Shown one piece after another: positions 16,853 to 26,118 of a stretch of 64,000 nucleotides of DNA. Under the pieces are notes generated by a model. The model was given only the letters and a program-made list of their open reading frames with translations. It was not told the origin of the DNA and did not search any database. Origin of the DNA: Vibrio intestinalis (GTDB lineage Bacteria; Pseudomonadota; Gammaproteobacteria; Enterobacterales; Vibrionaceae); the NCBI RefSeq assembly GCF_025195085.2, contig NZ_JANAVY020000001.1:434001-498000 (forward strand). The letters run 5' to 3'. Each line of letters opens with the position of its first letter. The stretch's first letter is position 1. A program made the position numbers and the translations under genes.

Positions 16853-17551
16853 ATGATTACGTTTAACCACATTCAACGCCACTACCAGTTAGGTAGCCAA
16901 TCGGTCCCGGCGCTTAAATCCGTTTCTGGTGAGATACAAAGCGGCGAGATGGTCGCGTTATGTGGGCCGTCAGGCTCGGGGAAAAGCACCCTACTCAATA
17001 TTCTTGGCCTTTTGGATATGCAATACCAAGGCGATGTCACGCTAAATGGCGAAGCAGTTCCTCGAGCTCCTAAACAAGCCGCGCGAATTCGTCGCTCGCA
17101 AATGGGCTTTATCTTTCAACGTTTCAACCTTGTACCCGTAATGAGCGCACTTGAAAACGTTGCGTACCCGTTGATGCTAAACGGACTCGACAGAAAACAG
17201 CAAATCGCACAAGCCACACGCATGCTCGATATGGTTGGCCTACAAGACTACATCCACCACCGGCCAGACAATCTATCCGGCGGTCAACAGCAACGCGTCG
17301 CCATCGCGCGAGCAATGGTACATCACCCTAGCGTAGTGATTGCAGATGAACCCACCGCCAGTTTAGACAGTAAAACCGCAAATCTGGTGGTCGACATCAT
17401 GCGTGACTTAGGACACGAGATGAATACCACGTTTGTGATTGCAACTCATGACTCACGCATGGCCTCTCGCTGCAACCGCACCATCGAATTATTAGATGGC
17501 GAACTGCATGCACACAACTCAAATTTAGGAGTGATCTCATGGGCAAGCTAG
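16853..17551 (+). CDS. ABC transporter ATPase of the LolD/MacB type
   Basis: 232 residues. Walker A GPSGSGKST (residues 38-46), Q-loop region FIFQRFNLVPVMSALENV, signature [15 protein letters not shown] (near 141) and Walker B VVIADEPTAS (near 162). The sequence belongs to the LolD/MacB/FtsE group, which powers mechanotransmission-type export rather than classical transport. It overlaps the permease gene by 13 bases, so the two are translationally coupled. Together they likely make an (ATPase)2(permease)2 complex in the inner membrane. The cargo is not known. The real LolD is encoded separately at 48800-49486. Confidence 0.93.
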   Translation: MITFNHIQRHYQLGSQSVPALKSVSGEIQSGEMVALCGPSGSGKSTLLNILGLLDMQYQGDVTLNGEAVPRAPKQAARIRRSQMGFIFQRFNLVPVMSALENVAYPLMLNGLDRKQQIAQATRMLDMVGLQDYIHHRPDNLSGGQQQRVAIARAMVHHPSVVIADEPTASLDSKTANLVVDIMRDLGHEMNTTFVIATHDSRMASRCNRTIELLDGELHAHNSNLGVISWAS

Positions 17552-18801
17552 CTGCACTCTTAATCCCTGACGCCATGCGTTTGGCGTGGCTAAACCTACG
17601 CCGTAACCAACGCCGAAGCTCACTGTCGATCTTAATAATCACCATCGCGGTCTTCGCGTTAACCAGCACCGGTGGCTTTGGCCTATACACCTACGACAGC
17701 CTTAAAGAATCGACAGCACGCGATATTGGTCATTTAATTATCTCCACACCCGGCTACTTTCAAAAAGAAGAAGAGACACCGTTGGCCAATGGTCTAAATG
17801 AACCAACCGAGCTCATTCGCCGCATCATGGCATTCGACCAAGTTCGTGGGGTACAGCCGGGAATCGAGTTTACCGGACTGATCTCCAATGGCACTAAGTC
17901 AGCCATTTATGTGGGGCATGGTGTTAACGATCGTGAATTTGATATGAAAGGGCCATTTCTCGATGTGAAGCAAGGCCAAACGCTATCCAACGTCCGGTCG
18001 CCACGTTACGATGCCAATGCGCCTGAAGTCATGCTAGGCAAGGATCTCGCCAGAAACTTAAACGTATCAATCGGTGACTGGGTCACGTTACTCGCCACTA
18101 CTGTCGATGGTGCGCTTAATGCTTATGATTTCCAAGTGCACGGTATCTACTCTACTGGAGTCCCAGAGCTTGATAAACGTCAACTCTATATTCACATCAA
18201 TAGTGCTCAATCATTATTGAACAGCGATAAAGTCAGCACTATCTCGGTGTTTCTGTTCGAACTAGAGCAAACACAAACCATTGCTGAACACATCTCTAAG
18301 CTGATTGATGATAGCCAGCAGCTTCAAATCACACCGTGGCATGAGCGCGCGTTTTACTACCAAAACGTAAAAAATCTTTATGACCGTATCTTCGGCATTA
18401 TGGGTTGTATCATGGCCATGGTGGTATTTGTGGCACTGTTTAACACCATGACAATGTCGGTCACAGAGCGAACCCGCGAAATTGGCACCCTATCTGCACT
18501 AGGCAGCTACCCGCAAGAAATAATTAATGGATTCTTAAGTGAAGCAAGCTTGTTGGCGCTGCTTGGTAGCTTGCTTGGAACATTGGCTTCGCTCGGTTTA
18601 ACTGCGCTGCTGATGATTTTTGACGTGCAAATGCCCCCACCACCGGGAATGACCGAGGGCTACCCTCTCACCATTTATTTCTCGCTGCCACTGGCACTAT
18701 TCGCATCATTTGGCGTTCTGACCATTTGCCTAACTGCGGCCTATTTCTCTGCCCGTAAAGGCGTAAACAAACCCATCACTGAGGCATTAATTTATGTGTA
18801 A
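17539..18801 (+). CDS. ABC transporter permease, MacB/LolC-like (FtsX family)
   Basis: 420 residues. A first membrane helix (SSLSILIITIAVFALTSTGG) near residues 32-51 is followed by a periplasmic domain of about 220 residues of the MacB_PCD type (MLGKDLARNLNVSIGDWVTLL). Three C-terminal helices (from IMGCIMAMVVFVALFNTMTM) contain the FtsX motif TERTREIGTLSALGSYPQEI. This is the type VII ABC fold, which uses ATP to move periplasmic parts. A single permease gene implies a homodimer. It overlaps the ATPase gene upstream (13 bases) and the LolA-like gene downstream (8 bases). Confidence 0.92.
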   Translation: MGKLAALLIPDAMRLAWLNLRRNQRRSSLSILIITIAVFALTSTGGFGLYTYDSLKESTARDIGHLIISTPGYFQKEEETPLANGLNEPTELIRRIMAFDQVRGVQPGIEFTGLISNGTKSAIYVGHGVNDREFDMKGPFLDVKQGQTLSNVRSPRYDANAPEVMLGKDLARNLNVSIGDWVTLLATTVDGALNAYDFQVHGIYSTGVPELDKRQLYIHINSAQSLLNSDKVSTISVFLFELEQTQTIAEHISKLIDDSQQLQITPWHERAFYYQNVKNLYDRIFGIMGCIMAMVVFVALFNTMTMSVTERTREIGTLSALGSYPQEIINGFLSEASLLALLGSLLGTLASLGLTALLMIFDVQMPPPPGMTEGYPLTIYFSLPLALFASFGVLTICLTAAYFSARKGVNKPITEALIYV

Positions 18802-19594
18802 CTTTACTAGCTTATCTAGCCTAAAACATCTGCTCCAAACCGCTGGTGTATTCATTGCGCTTACCCTTTCAATGACAGTCAACAGTGCGCCTTTAACTCA
18901 ACAACAAGTCGATGTGTTAATTGAGCAAGCAGACAGTTATCGAATGGACCAAGACTCCGCGCAGATCATTTCGATAGTTCGGCTATACAAAGACAATCAG
19001 CTGGATAAAACTCGCCAGTACAACGTCTACTCTCGTCCTGATCGCGAGTCTTTGGTGGTGTTCAAATCGGCGGTTGAGGCTGGGCAAAAGATGCTGATGC
19101 TACAGGATAACTTTTGGCTACAAATGCCCAAAAGTCGCAGACCCATTCGTATTACACCTATGCAGAAATTGCTCGGTGATGCCTCCGTTGGCGATATCAG
19201 CACCCTAACATGGAGCCAAGACTATCAAGGCACTTGGCAAACCGAAGAAACAATAAGCGATTACGCTGACGTCAGTTACACCACGCAACGCATAGAATTA
19301 ATCGCGACCACAAAAGGCGCGAGCTACCAACGCATCGTACTTTGGCTAGAGAAAGATAATGGCTTCCCGATTCAAGCCGACCTCTATCTGCGCTCCGGTA
19401 AACTGGCGAAGCAAGCGCAATTCACCCGCGGAATTCGTGATGACAAATTAGCGGTGACCGCGATGACACTACTTGATGCTATTCAGCCAAACAAAAAGAC
19501 CGAAATAGAATATCAATCAATTAAGCCTTGGCGCTTGGATGACAAGTATTACAACCCTAGCTTTCTCGCGCGCAACAATACATCGGAGTTATAG
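18794..19594 (+). CDS. LolA-like outer-membrane lipoprotein-sorting family protein
   Basis: 266 residues with an N-terminal signal segment (LLQTAGVFIALTLSMTVNSA). The mature part has the LolA-like fold pattern of proteins often annotated outer membrane lipoprotein-sorting protein: RQYNVYSRPDRESLVVFKS, DNFWLQMPKSRRPIRITPMQKLLGDASVGD and WLEKDNGFPIQADLYLRSGKL. It is not LolA itself. By family knowledge such proteins carry a hydrophobic ligand across the periplasm. Its place directly after a Lol-type permease, with an 8-base overlap, and before a barrel gene suggests an inner-to-outer-membrane relay. The ligand is unknown. Confidence 0.82.
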   Translation: MCNFTSLSSLKHLLQTAGVFIALTLSMTVNSAPLTQQQVDVLIEQADSYRMDQDSAQIISIVRLYKDNQLDKTRQYNVYSRPDRESLVVFKSAVEAGQKMLMLQDNFWLQMPKSRRPIRITPMQKLLGDASVGDISTLTWSQDYQGTWQTEETISDYADVSYTTQRIELIATTKGASYQRIVLWLEKDNGFPIQADLYLRSGKLAKQAQFTRGIRDDKLAVTAMTLLDAIQPNKKTEIEYQSIKPWRLDDKYYNPSFLARNNTSEL

Positions 19595-19596
19595 CC

Positions 19597-20901
19597 ATGA
19601 GAGTCTTGGGACTGATTTCACTCGCGATGTTCGGTGGTGAGCTTCAAGCAGCCATCTCGCCGCAAGTCGATTGGGATTGGGCAACATCCGTTCAGCATTC
19701 AAAGCAAAAAGACTCCGCATTCATTAGTGCCGATACAAACTCTACCACTCAGTTTGATGCCCTATTAGACGCGCAAGTCAGCCTAGGAAGCTGGAATGGC
19801 TTGTTCACCCTCTATGGCCAGCAGCTCTATAGCGAAGCTGACTATAAACATGGCCTTGATGAACACGCAGACGGCTGGTTTGAAAATGATCATACCGATT
19901 TTATCGTTAGAGAACTGGCTTGGCAGGGTGAAATAGCATTCGGAAATGAGAGCATCGATATCACTCTTGGAAAAGTACGCGTAGATTGGGGCGTCGGTTA
20001 TGGCTATAGGCCACTTGATCTATTCAAACCGTACGCACAAAACCCGATTGGTTTAAGTGTCGAAGAAGGCGCAGTAGTTGGCGCTCTTTCCTACTTTGAT
20101 CAACTAGGCGAATGGAGCGCTATTTACACAAACTCACATTGGTCTGACCGTGAAGAAAATGCGTTTGCCAAAGCAAACCAACAACAGGGAGCGGGTATCC
20201 GACGCTACATATTCTCCGGCGATACTGAATATCAATGGGTAGCATATTATGACGACGTGCGCCGAGGTTTGATAGGCGCAAGTTGGGTAACCGTATTTGG
20301 TGAGGAATGGGAGCTACACGCTGAAGGCAGTTGGCAAAACCAATACTTACAATATCAGCAAGCTTCGCAGCCCTATCAACCAGTAGAATTAACTGAGCAT
20401 AGCAACGCTTGGCAAGGACTAATAGGCTTCACCTACACCAACATGCATGGTCACAGCCTAATTGGTGAGTATTGGTATGATCAACGCGCATGGACAGCAT
20501 CGCAATGGGAGCAGGCCATTGATCAAGCAGGCAAGTTAAACACATCACCTCAAACCAGCGCGTTGGCAAGCTCTTACGCGCAAGGTCTTAACCATGGCAA
20601 CATCGCTCAACACACTCTATTGCTTCATTGGAGTTGGGATACCCAAGCATGGGCACAGTGGCAAACTGACGATTCATGGCAATGGCTCACCGATTTCACC
20701 CCCACTCTAGATTTGATGTACTCTCCGCAAGATGGCGGCATCATCGCGACACAATGGTTGAATTATCAATGGATTGATACGGGCTCTGCTTCTATAGAAC
20801 TGGAATTTAGCGCACGGTTTTTGACCGGAGATAGCGAATCTGCTTACGCGCAAATCAATGATAAACGTACACTGACACTCTCGCTTAAAGGGAAGTTCTA
20901 A
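19597..20901 (+). CDS. Outer-membrane beta-barrel protein of unknown family
   Basis: 434 residues: signal peptide (MRVLGLISLAMFGGELQA), then alternating aromatic strands throughout (for example GLFTLYGQQLY, DITLGKVRVDWGVGYGY, HSLIGEYWYDQRAW) and a final strand ending TLSLKGKF with the C-terminal Phe that BAM recognises. This indicates an outer-membrane barrel of roughly 16-18 strands. It starts two bases after the LolA-like gene behind GGAG and overlaps the kinase gene by one base. It may be the outer-membrane acceptor of whatever the ABC/LolA-like relay exports. I do not recognise a named family; DUF1302-like barrels are one possibility. Confidence 0.8.
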   Translation: MRVLGLISLAMFGGELQAAISPQVDWDWATSVQHSKQKDSAFISADTNSTTQFDALLDAQVSLGSWNGLFTLYGQQLYSEADYKHGLDEHADGWFENDHTDFIVRELAWQGEIAFGNESIDITLGKVRVDWGVGYGYRPLDLFKPYAQNPIGLSVEEGAVVGALSYFDQLGEWSAIYTNSHWSDREENAFAKANQQQGAGIRRYIFSGDTEYQWVAYYDDVRRGLIGASWVTVFGEEWELHAEGSWQNQYLQYQQASQPYQPVELTEHSNAWQGLIGFTYTNMHGHSLIGEYWYDQRAWTASQWEQAIDQAGKLNTSPQTSALASSYAQGLNHGNIAQHTLLLHWSWDTQAWAQWQTDDSWQWLTDFTPTLDLMYSPQDGGIIATQWLNYQWIDTGSASIELEFSARFLTGDSESAYAQINDKRTLTLSLKGKF

Positions 20902-21944
20902 TGACATGCTTACGCACTAAACTCACAGGCCGTTGGCGAAATTTCGTCTTTACCACGTTTTTCTGTTTATTTATCGCGGCCACCACTTCAGCGGTTTGGG
21001 GCGGCCCCGTGCATGTCCACATCCTTACGAGTCTTGGTTTTGGCTACGGTGCTCTGATCTCTTCGCTGATCTTTGAAACTGCCATGCCTAACGCGTCTCA
21101 CCGCGCCGAAATTATGGTCTCTTTGGTCAGTGCCATTGTAATTGGCTCTTTAAACGCATGGATTTGGCTAGCTAAGTTTGTCGGCGATGGCCTAGACGGT
21201 TTGATGCCGGTCGTTTTGCTTGGCATCATCTTCACCAGTATGTGTTACTACTATTTCCACAACCGCGAAAAGCAAGCGCATGCAGAACGAATTATTGAAG
21301 AGAGCAAACGTAAACAAGCGGAACAAGAAAAAGCGCTCATCCTCAGCCAACTGCGTCAAATGCAGAGCCAAATAGAACCGCATTTCTTGTTTAATACCCT
21401 TGCCAATATCAGCGCACTCATGGAGCAAGATTCGGCGAAAGCCCGCATGATGTTAGAAAAACTCACCGAGCTTTTGCGAACCTCACTGGCCAACTCTCGT
21501 CAATCACACTCTAGCATCGCTAACGAGATTCGCTTAATCGAGGCCTATTTGGCGATTCAGAAAGTCCGTCTCGACCATAGGCTTAACTTTGAGATTAATA
21601 TCGCCGCCGAACTAAGAGAAATCTCCATTCCACCGATGCTCATTCAGCCCTTGGTAGAAAACGCCATCAAACATGGTATTGAGCCACAAAAACAAGGCGG
21701 GACGATTACTATTTCAGTGGAAAAATACACCCAAGATCGTCTAATCATCACAGTGCAAGATGACGGCCTAGGCCTAGAGGCAAGCAGCCAGACTAAAGGT
21801 TCGGGGGTTGGTTTAAGCAATATCAAGCAACGAGTGCACGCCCTTTATGACAGTCAGGCTAAAATGTCTATCCAACAACCAGAGCAAGGTGGGTTTAAAG
21901 TAACCATCGAATTACCTATGACTAAGGAGCCAAGTGCACTATGA
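20901..21944 (+). CDS. LytS/YehU-type sensor histidine kinase
   Basis: 347 residues. Four membrane helices lie in residues 15-118, with almost no periplasmic domain, so the sensed signal is probably in or at the membrane. A coiled linker (residues 120-150) leads to the His_kinase domain with [14 protein letters not shown] (phospho-His161), the N-box [13 protein letters not shown] (near 248-259), DDGLGL and GSGVGLSN. This is the LytS class, which pairs with LytTR regulators. The start codon overlaps the barrel stop (TAATG) and the stop overlaps the regulator start (ATGA). The kinase is thus made together with the transporter it probably controls or monitors. Confidence 0.93.
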   Translation: MTCLRTKLTGRWRNFVFTTFFCLFIAATTSAVWGGPVHVHILTSLGFGYGALISSLIFETAMPNASHRAEIMVSLVSAIVIGSLNAWIWLAKFVGDGLDGLMPVVLLGIIFTSMCYYYFHNREKQAHAERIIEESKRKQAEQEKALILSQLRQMQSQIEPHFLFNTLANISALMEQDSAKARMMLEKLTELLRTSLANSRQSHSSIANEIRLIEAYLAIQKVRLDHRLNFEINIAAELREISIPPMLIQPLVENAIKHGIEPQKQGGTITISVEKYTQDRLIITVQDDGLGLEASSQTKGSGVGLSNIKQRVHALYDSQAKMSIQQPEQGGFKVTIELPMTKEPSAL

Positions 21945-22714
21945 GTTCATATACTGCGATTATCGCCGATGACGAGCCTTTGCTTCGTCATCATCTCGAC
22001 CGCAGCCTAGGCGAAGTTTGGCCTGACCTTGATATTCTCGCAGCCTGCGAAGATGGCCAGCAAACGTTAGAGCATATTGCCAAACTCAAACCGGATGTGG
22101 TGTTTTTAGACATACGCATGCCAGAGCTTGATGGCATGGGCGTCGCCAAGCAGCTTAAGAGTAGCGAGTATCAGCCGTTGATCATCTTTGTCACAGCCTA
22201 TGACGAATATGCCATCCAAGCCTTTGAGCAAAATGCGGTTGACTATCTACTTAAGCCCATCAACGAAAACCGCTTATTGGAATGTTGTGAGAAGATAAAA
22301 CGCCGCCTTGCTGAATCTTCTCAGCCTGAAACCCCTGATTTAAGTGCATTAATGGCACAGCTTAGTCAACTTTCATCCCCGACTAAATCTGATTTTCTGA
22401 CGTGGTTGAAAGCCTCCAAAGGCGAAGATATTCACCTTATTTCGGTCGATGATGTACTGTTTTTTAAAGCCGAAGAAAAATACGTTTCGATTCATACCAA
22501 TGATCAGCAGGAGTTTCTCATCCGTACTCCACTTAAAGAGTTGCTCACTCAGCTCGACCCTGAACAATTCTGGAAAATCCATCGTTCAACTGTGGTTCGG
22601 GTTTCTGCGATAGATAAAGTCAGCAAAGATTTTGCCGGAAGAATGTTTGTCATGCTTGGGCAACATAAATTACCGGTAAGCCGTGCATCGCAAAGCTTGT
22701 TTAAAGGCATGTAA
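21941..22714 (+). CDS. LytTR-family response regulator
   Basis: 257 residues. The receiver domain has Asp10/Asp11, phospho-acceptor Asp57 in [13 protein letters not shown] and Lys105 in DYLLKP. The output domain (about 150-257) is LytTR, with [40 protein letters not shown] and [15 protein letters not shown]. By family knowledge LytTR domains bind spaced direct repeats. A fitting repeat lies at 16081-16116 upstream of the operon, so autogenous control is likely. It is the last gene of the operon and a terminator hairpin follows within ten bases. Confidence 0.94.
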   Translation: MSSYTAIIADDEPLLRHHLDRSLGEVWPDLDILAACEDGQQTLEHIAKLKPDVVFLDIRMPELDGMGVAKQLKSSEYQPLIIFVTAYDEYAIQAFEQNAVDYLLKPINENRLLECCEKIKRRLAESSQPETPDLSALMAQLSQLSSPTKSDFLTWLKASKGEDIHLISVDDVLFFKAEEKYVSIHTNDQQEFLIRTPLKELLTQLDPEQFWKIHRSTVVRVSAIDKVSKDFAGRMFVMLGQHKLPVSRASQSLFKGM

Positions 22715-22747
22715 CAAAAAACCTCTAGCCATTACAGCTAGAGGTTT
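22715..22747. terminator. Bidirectional terminator between the LytTR and art operons
   Basis: ACCTCTAGC (22721-22729) and GCTAGAGGT (22737-22745) form a nine-pair stem with a seven-base loop. The A run at 22715-22720 becomes a U run on the minus strand, so it serves best as the art-operon terminator. It can also act on the plus strand with a short U run. Confidence 0.75.
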
Positions 22748-22781
22748 ACGTAATAAGAAAGTTACTTACTGAATCGAACGG

Positions 22782-23459
22782 TCAACTCAATGGTCTTAGA
22801 TACGCTAAGAAGCGTTTCTCAGCGACTTTAAACACCCACAAAATAATAAAGGTAAGCGCCATATAGAACATACCCGCAGCGATGAACGACTCAAATGGCG
22901 CATAAGCGCGTGAGTTCACCAATCGTGCCGCACCTGTTAAGTCAAGAATCGTTACAATACCTGCTACGGCACTGCCGTGTAACATGAATATCACTTCGTT
23001 ACTGTACGCTGGCAAAGCTCGGCGTAACGCACTCGGTAAGATAATTCGGTAATAAGTTTTTGCCTTGCTCATACCATAAGCTTTTGCCGCTTCCACTTCC
23101 CCTTTCGGTAAGCCATTAATAGCACCGCGAATAATTTCGGCGGTGTAGGCAGATGTGTTCAATACAAAAGCTGCCAGCGCACAGAACCAAGCGTGTTCCC
23201 ACAAAGTTCCAACCACTGGGAAAAATTGGTTCATTCCGTAATAAATCAGATACAGCTGAACCAACAATGGCGTGCCACGGAAAAAGTAAATAAACGCCCA
23301 ACTTGGTAACATCAATAAATAGTTAGAGCTGTTACGAGTTATCGCCAAGGGTATCGAGACTGCTAAACCAATCACCAAAGCTAAACCAACTAGCCATGTT
23401 GTGGTCCATAGACCTTCGAAATAGAGTGGCAGATTGTCGATAATGATACTGAAATCCAT
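22782..23459 (-). CDS. artM: Arginine-type ABC transporter permease ArtM
   Basis: 225 residues of a HisM/ArtM-type polar amino-acid permease. Membrane helices start at [21 protein letters not shown]; the segment FFRGTPLLVQLYLIYYG and the EAA loop EVEAAKAYGMSKAKTYYRIILPSALRRALPAYSNEV contact the ATPase. It works with ArtQ, ArtP and a binding protein as an importer of arginine or related cationic amino acids. It starts six bases after the ArtQ stop and is the last gene of the operon. Substrate is by homology; an ArgR-like box upstream of the operon supports arginine. Confidence 0.9.
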   Translation of the reverse strand: MDFSIIIDNLPLYFEGLWTTTWLVGLALVIGLAVSIPLAITRNSSNYLLMLPSWAFIYFFRGTPLLVQLYLIYYGMNQFFPVVGTLWEHAWFCALAAFVLNTSAYTAEIIRGAINGLPKGEVEAAKAYGMSKAKTYYRIILPSALRRALPAYSNEVIFMLHGSAVAGIVTILDLTGAARLVNSRAYAPFESFIAAGMFYMALTFIILWVFKVAEKRFLAYLRPLS

Positions 23460-23465
23460 ATTCCT

Positions 23466-24206
23466 CTACCTCGCGTGAATTGAGAATTTACGTTCTACTA
23501 GCTTGAGTAAGCCAGTTGAAACACTGGTGAAGAATAAGAAAATGATCGCTACGGCCATATAAAAGGTAAATGGCATCTTGGTGGAGCCAGCCGCTAAAGA
23601 GCTTACTCGCACCATATCTTCTAAACCAATAATCGAGACTAGCGCAGTTGTTTTCAGCAGTACTAGCCAGTTATTGCCGAAACCCGGCAGCGCATGGCGC
23701 ACCATCTGCGGAAATAGAATGCGTCTAAAGGCCAGCGTCGAGCTCATCCCGTAGGCTTTGGCTGCCTCAAGTTCACCCTTATCAACGGCCATAATTGCAC
23801 CGCGAAAAGTCTCAGCCATGTAAGCACCGAAAATGAAGCCGATCGTCAGAACACCAGCGATAAATGGGCTCACTTCTATATAGTCGGGCAAATAAGCCGT
23901 CCACTCATGGCTAGGATCGCTAGAAGTGAACCACTCATTAATGGATTCGTTTATGTAGTAAAGGCCGTTATTAAGTAAGACTTGTCCGCCAAAGAAAATC
24001 AGCATCATCAGAACTAAGTCAGGGATGCCACGAATAATGGTGGTGTAGAGGGTCGCAATAGCACGAGCCCAGCGGTAAGGTGCCAGTTTGGCAAGCGCGC
24101 CAAGCATACCTAACATCATAGCAAGCAAAAGCGACAGAATGGCAACTTCGATTGTCACCAGAGCCCCTTTAAATATTGAGGCTTCGTATCCTTGAAGATC
24201 CAGCAT
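23466..24206 (-). CDS. artQ: Arginine-type ABC transporter permease ArtQ
   Basis: 246 residues, the second permease subunit. Conserved parts: GALVTIEVAILSLLLAMMLGML (first helix), IIRGIPDLVLMMLIFFGGQ and the EAA loop GELEAAKAYGMSSTLAFRRILFPQMVRHALPGFGNNW. The ATG at 24206 is used because it begins the conserved MLDLQGYEASIFKGA and is preceded by AGGA eight bases upstream. A more upstream ATG would add 21 residues reading into an intercistronic hairpin. The gene lies between artM and the binding-protein gene. A loop of about 30 extra residues (YYINESINEWFTSSDPSHEWTAYLPDY) makes it slightly longer than E. coli ArtQ. Confidence 0.9.
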   Translation of the reverse strand: MLDLQGYEASIFKGALVTIEVAILSLLLAMMLGMLGALAKLAPYRWARAIATLYTTIIRGIPDLVLMMLIFFGGQVLLNNGLYYINESINEWFTSSDPSHEWTAYLPDYIEVSPFIAGVLTIGFIFGAYMAETFRGAIMAVDKGELEAAKAYGMSSTLAFRRILFPQMVRHALPGFGNNWLVLLKTTALVSIIGLEDMVRVSSLAAGSTKMPFTFYMAVAIIFLFFTSVSTGLLKLVERKFSIHAR

Positions 24207-24235
24207 AGGTGAGTTCCTAATCCCTAAACTCAATC

Positions 24236-24267
24236 GTCGATAGAGCAAGGGCAACTGCCCTATCGAC
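24236..24267 (-). other. Intercistronic hairpin between binding-protein and artQ genes
   Basis: Outer arms GTCGATA and TATCGAC and an inner GGGC/GCCC pair make a strong stem without a U run. Such hairpins often protect the upstream binding-protein mRNA and lower permease synthesis, giving the excess of binding protein that ABC importers need. That role is inference. Confidence 0.55.
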
Positions 24268-24330
24268 AATCAGTCAATGACGACTGCCGATGACTTCTAG
24301 GAACAAATCGGCAATCTATGCGTTGTGGGC

Positions 24331-25098
24331 TTATTCGCCGTAAACGTCGTAGTTGAAGTACTTAGCAGCGATTTCTTGGTAAACGCCTTTCTCACGTAGA
24401 GAAAGAATTGCAGCATCTAGCTTAGCGGTAAGATCTTTGTCTTGCTTACGTACTGCGATACCAAAACCTTCACCGAACCACTTAGGATCAGTCAGTGATG
24501 GGCCTACAAACTCGTAGCCTTCACCACCATCTTTGTTAAGTACACCCTCTTCCAGTGCTGATGCATCGCCCAATACAGCTGCGATACGGCCACTTGCTAG
24601 ATCTAGATATGCTTCATCGAAAGAGCCGTAACGAACGATTTCTACTTTGTCGTAGTTATCTGTTAGGTACTTATCGTGGGTAGTCGCACGCTGAACGCCA
24701 ATCTTCACGCCGTCTAGGTTATCGAAGTTTAAACCTGCGTCTTTTTTAGCGATGAATTTGTTTGGAATCAGTGCGTATTTGCCCGTGAAGTCGATTTTCT
24801 TTTTACGTTCTTCTGTAATAGACATCGCAGCGATGATCGCATCGTACTTACGCGCAAGTAGTGAAGGAATAATGCCATCCCAGTCTTGAGGGACGATCTT
24901 ACATTTCACTTCCATCTCTTTACACAGCGCGTTTGCCATGTCGACATCGAAGCCTTTTAGTGAGCCGTCAGCTTCTGTCCAGCTGAACGGAGGGTAAGCA
25001 CCTTCAATACCAAAGCGAACGGTTTTCCATTCTTTCGCTTGAGCCATACCCGTCACGGCTGTAGCTGCGAGAGCTGCTACTACTAACCACTTTTTCAT
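24331..25098 (-). CDS. artI: Periplasmic arginine-type binding protein (ArtI/ArtJ-like)
   Basis: About 255 residues: signal peptide MKKWLVVAALAATAVTGMAQA and a type II amino-acid binding fold, with VRFGIEGAYPPFSWTEADG, LKGFDVDMANALCKEM, IVPQDWDGIIPSLLARKYDAIIAAMSIT and GVQRATTHDKYL. It captures arginine or a related amino acid in the periplasm and feeds ArtQM. The ATG at 25098 sits seven bases after AGGAG; the ATG two codons earlier (25104) is only one base from it. Whether it corresponds to ArtI or ArtJ cannot be told. It is followed by an intercistronic hairpin. Confidence 0.9.
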   Translation of the reverse strand: MKKWLVVAALAATAVTGMAQAKEWKTVRFGIEGAYPPFSWTEADGSLKGFDVDMANALCKEMEVKCKIVPQDWDGIIPSLLARKYDAIIAAMSITEERKKKIDFTGKYALIPNKFIAKKDAGLNFDNLDGVKIGVQRATTHDKYLTDNYDKVEIVRYGSFDEAYLDLASGRIAAVLGDASALEEGVLNKDGGEGYEFVGPSLTDPKWFGEGFGIAVRKQDKDLTAKLDAAILSLREKGVYQEIAAKYFNYDVYGE

Positions 25099-25175
25099 AT
25101 CCATACTCCTGTGATTTTATTGCTTATAGATGTTGTGTTTGCGCCATCTTCATTTTCTAGCTTAGAAAAGAATGG

Positions 25176-25946
25176 CTAATAAATTGATGAAATAAATTGT
25201 TGTAAGCGTTCTGATTCAGGATTAGAAAATAGCTTGGCAGGATCGCCTTGCTCTTCCACTAAACCTTGATGCAAGAACATTACGTGGTTTGATACGTCAC
25301 GCGCGAAAGCCATCTCATGAGTCACGACCAACATGGTACGCCCCTCTTCCGCTAGCTCACGCATTACGCCCAAAACCTCACCAACTAGTTCAGGGTCGAG
25401 AGCCGATGTGGGCTCATCAAACAGCATCACTTCTGGATCTACGGCCAGCGCTCGTGCTATCGCTGCACGTTGCTGCTGACCACCAGAAAGATGCCCGGGG
25501 TAGTAATCTTTGCGCTCATACAAACCGACTTTTTTTAAGAGTAGCTCTGCATTTTCAATTGCTTGCGCTTTCGGTACACCCAATACATGAACTGGGGCTT
25601 CGATCACGTTCTCAAGTACGGTCATGTGAGACCAAAGATTGAATCCTTGAAACACCATAGCTAAACGCGAACGAATGCGTTGAACTTGTTTTTCGTTGGA
25701 GGGAACGGCTTCCCCTTTGCGGTTGTTTTTCATCTCGATCAATTCGCCATTGACCCAGATTTCACCGGCGGTAGGTGTTTCTAGTAGGTTGATACAACGA
25801 AGGAAAGTACTTTTGCCAGAGCCCGAAGAGCCGATAATCGAGATTACGTCGCCTTTATGGGCTTCTAATGAGATCCCTTTAAGCACTTCGTTTTGGCCAA
25901 ATGTTTTGTGTAAGTCTTTGATATTAAGCGCGGGTACATCTGTCAT
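25176..25946 (-). CDS. artP: Arginine-type ABC transporter ATPase ArtP
   Basis: 256 residues. Walker A IGSSGSGKST (residues 38-47), signature LSGGQQQRAAIARAL, Walker B VMLFDEPTSALD and switch His in VVTHEMAFA. It belongs to the HisP/ArtP/GlnQ group of polar amino-acid ATPases; the short insertion EMKNNRKGEAVPSNEKQVQRIRS is typical of HisP/ArtP. It energises ArtQM. It is the first gene of the art operon, so the promoter lies in the region from 25947 upstream, where an ArgR-like box is seen at 26101. Confidence 0.92.
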   Translation of the reverse strand: MTDVPALNIKDLHKTFGQNEVLKGISLEAHKGDVISIIGSSGSGKSTFLRCINLLETPTAGEIWVNGELIEMKNNRKGEAVPSNEKQVQRIRSRLAMVFQGFNLWSHMTVLENVIEAPVHVLGVPKAQAIENAELLLKKVGLYERKDYYPGHLSGGQQQRAAIARALAVDPEVMLFDEPTSALDPELVGEVLGVMRELAEEGRTMLVVTHEMAFARDVSNHVMFLHQGLVEEQGDPAKLFSNPESERLQQFISSIY

Positions 25947-26100
25947 GCGCTGTCACTCCCTGTGTATTTGTGTGATTAATCAGCGAACGGAGCCAACCAA
26001 TCTTTATGAGTTCCACTCATATTTCCACTCAAATTAGCACCACTCCAAAACAGATGCAACAAATTATTAACCTAAACAAATGGGATATATAGCTATTTTA

Positions 26101-26118
26101 TATGAGTAAAAATTCATC
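26101..26118. promoter_or_regulatory. ArgR (ARG box)-like operator
   Basis: TATGAGTAAAAATTCATC matches the consensus WNTGAATWWWWATTCANW at 16 of 18 positions. A weaker half-matched box lies at 26142-26159, but the spacing is not the classical 21 bases. ArgR repression of artPIQM is known in E. coli. Confidence 0.5.
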
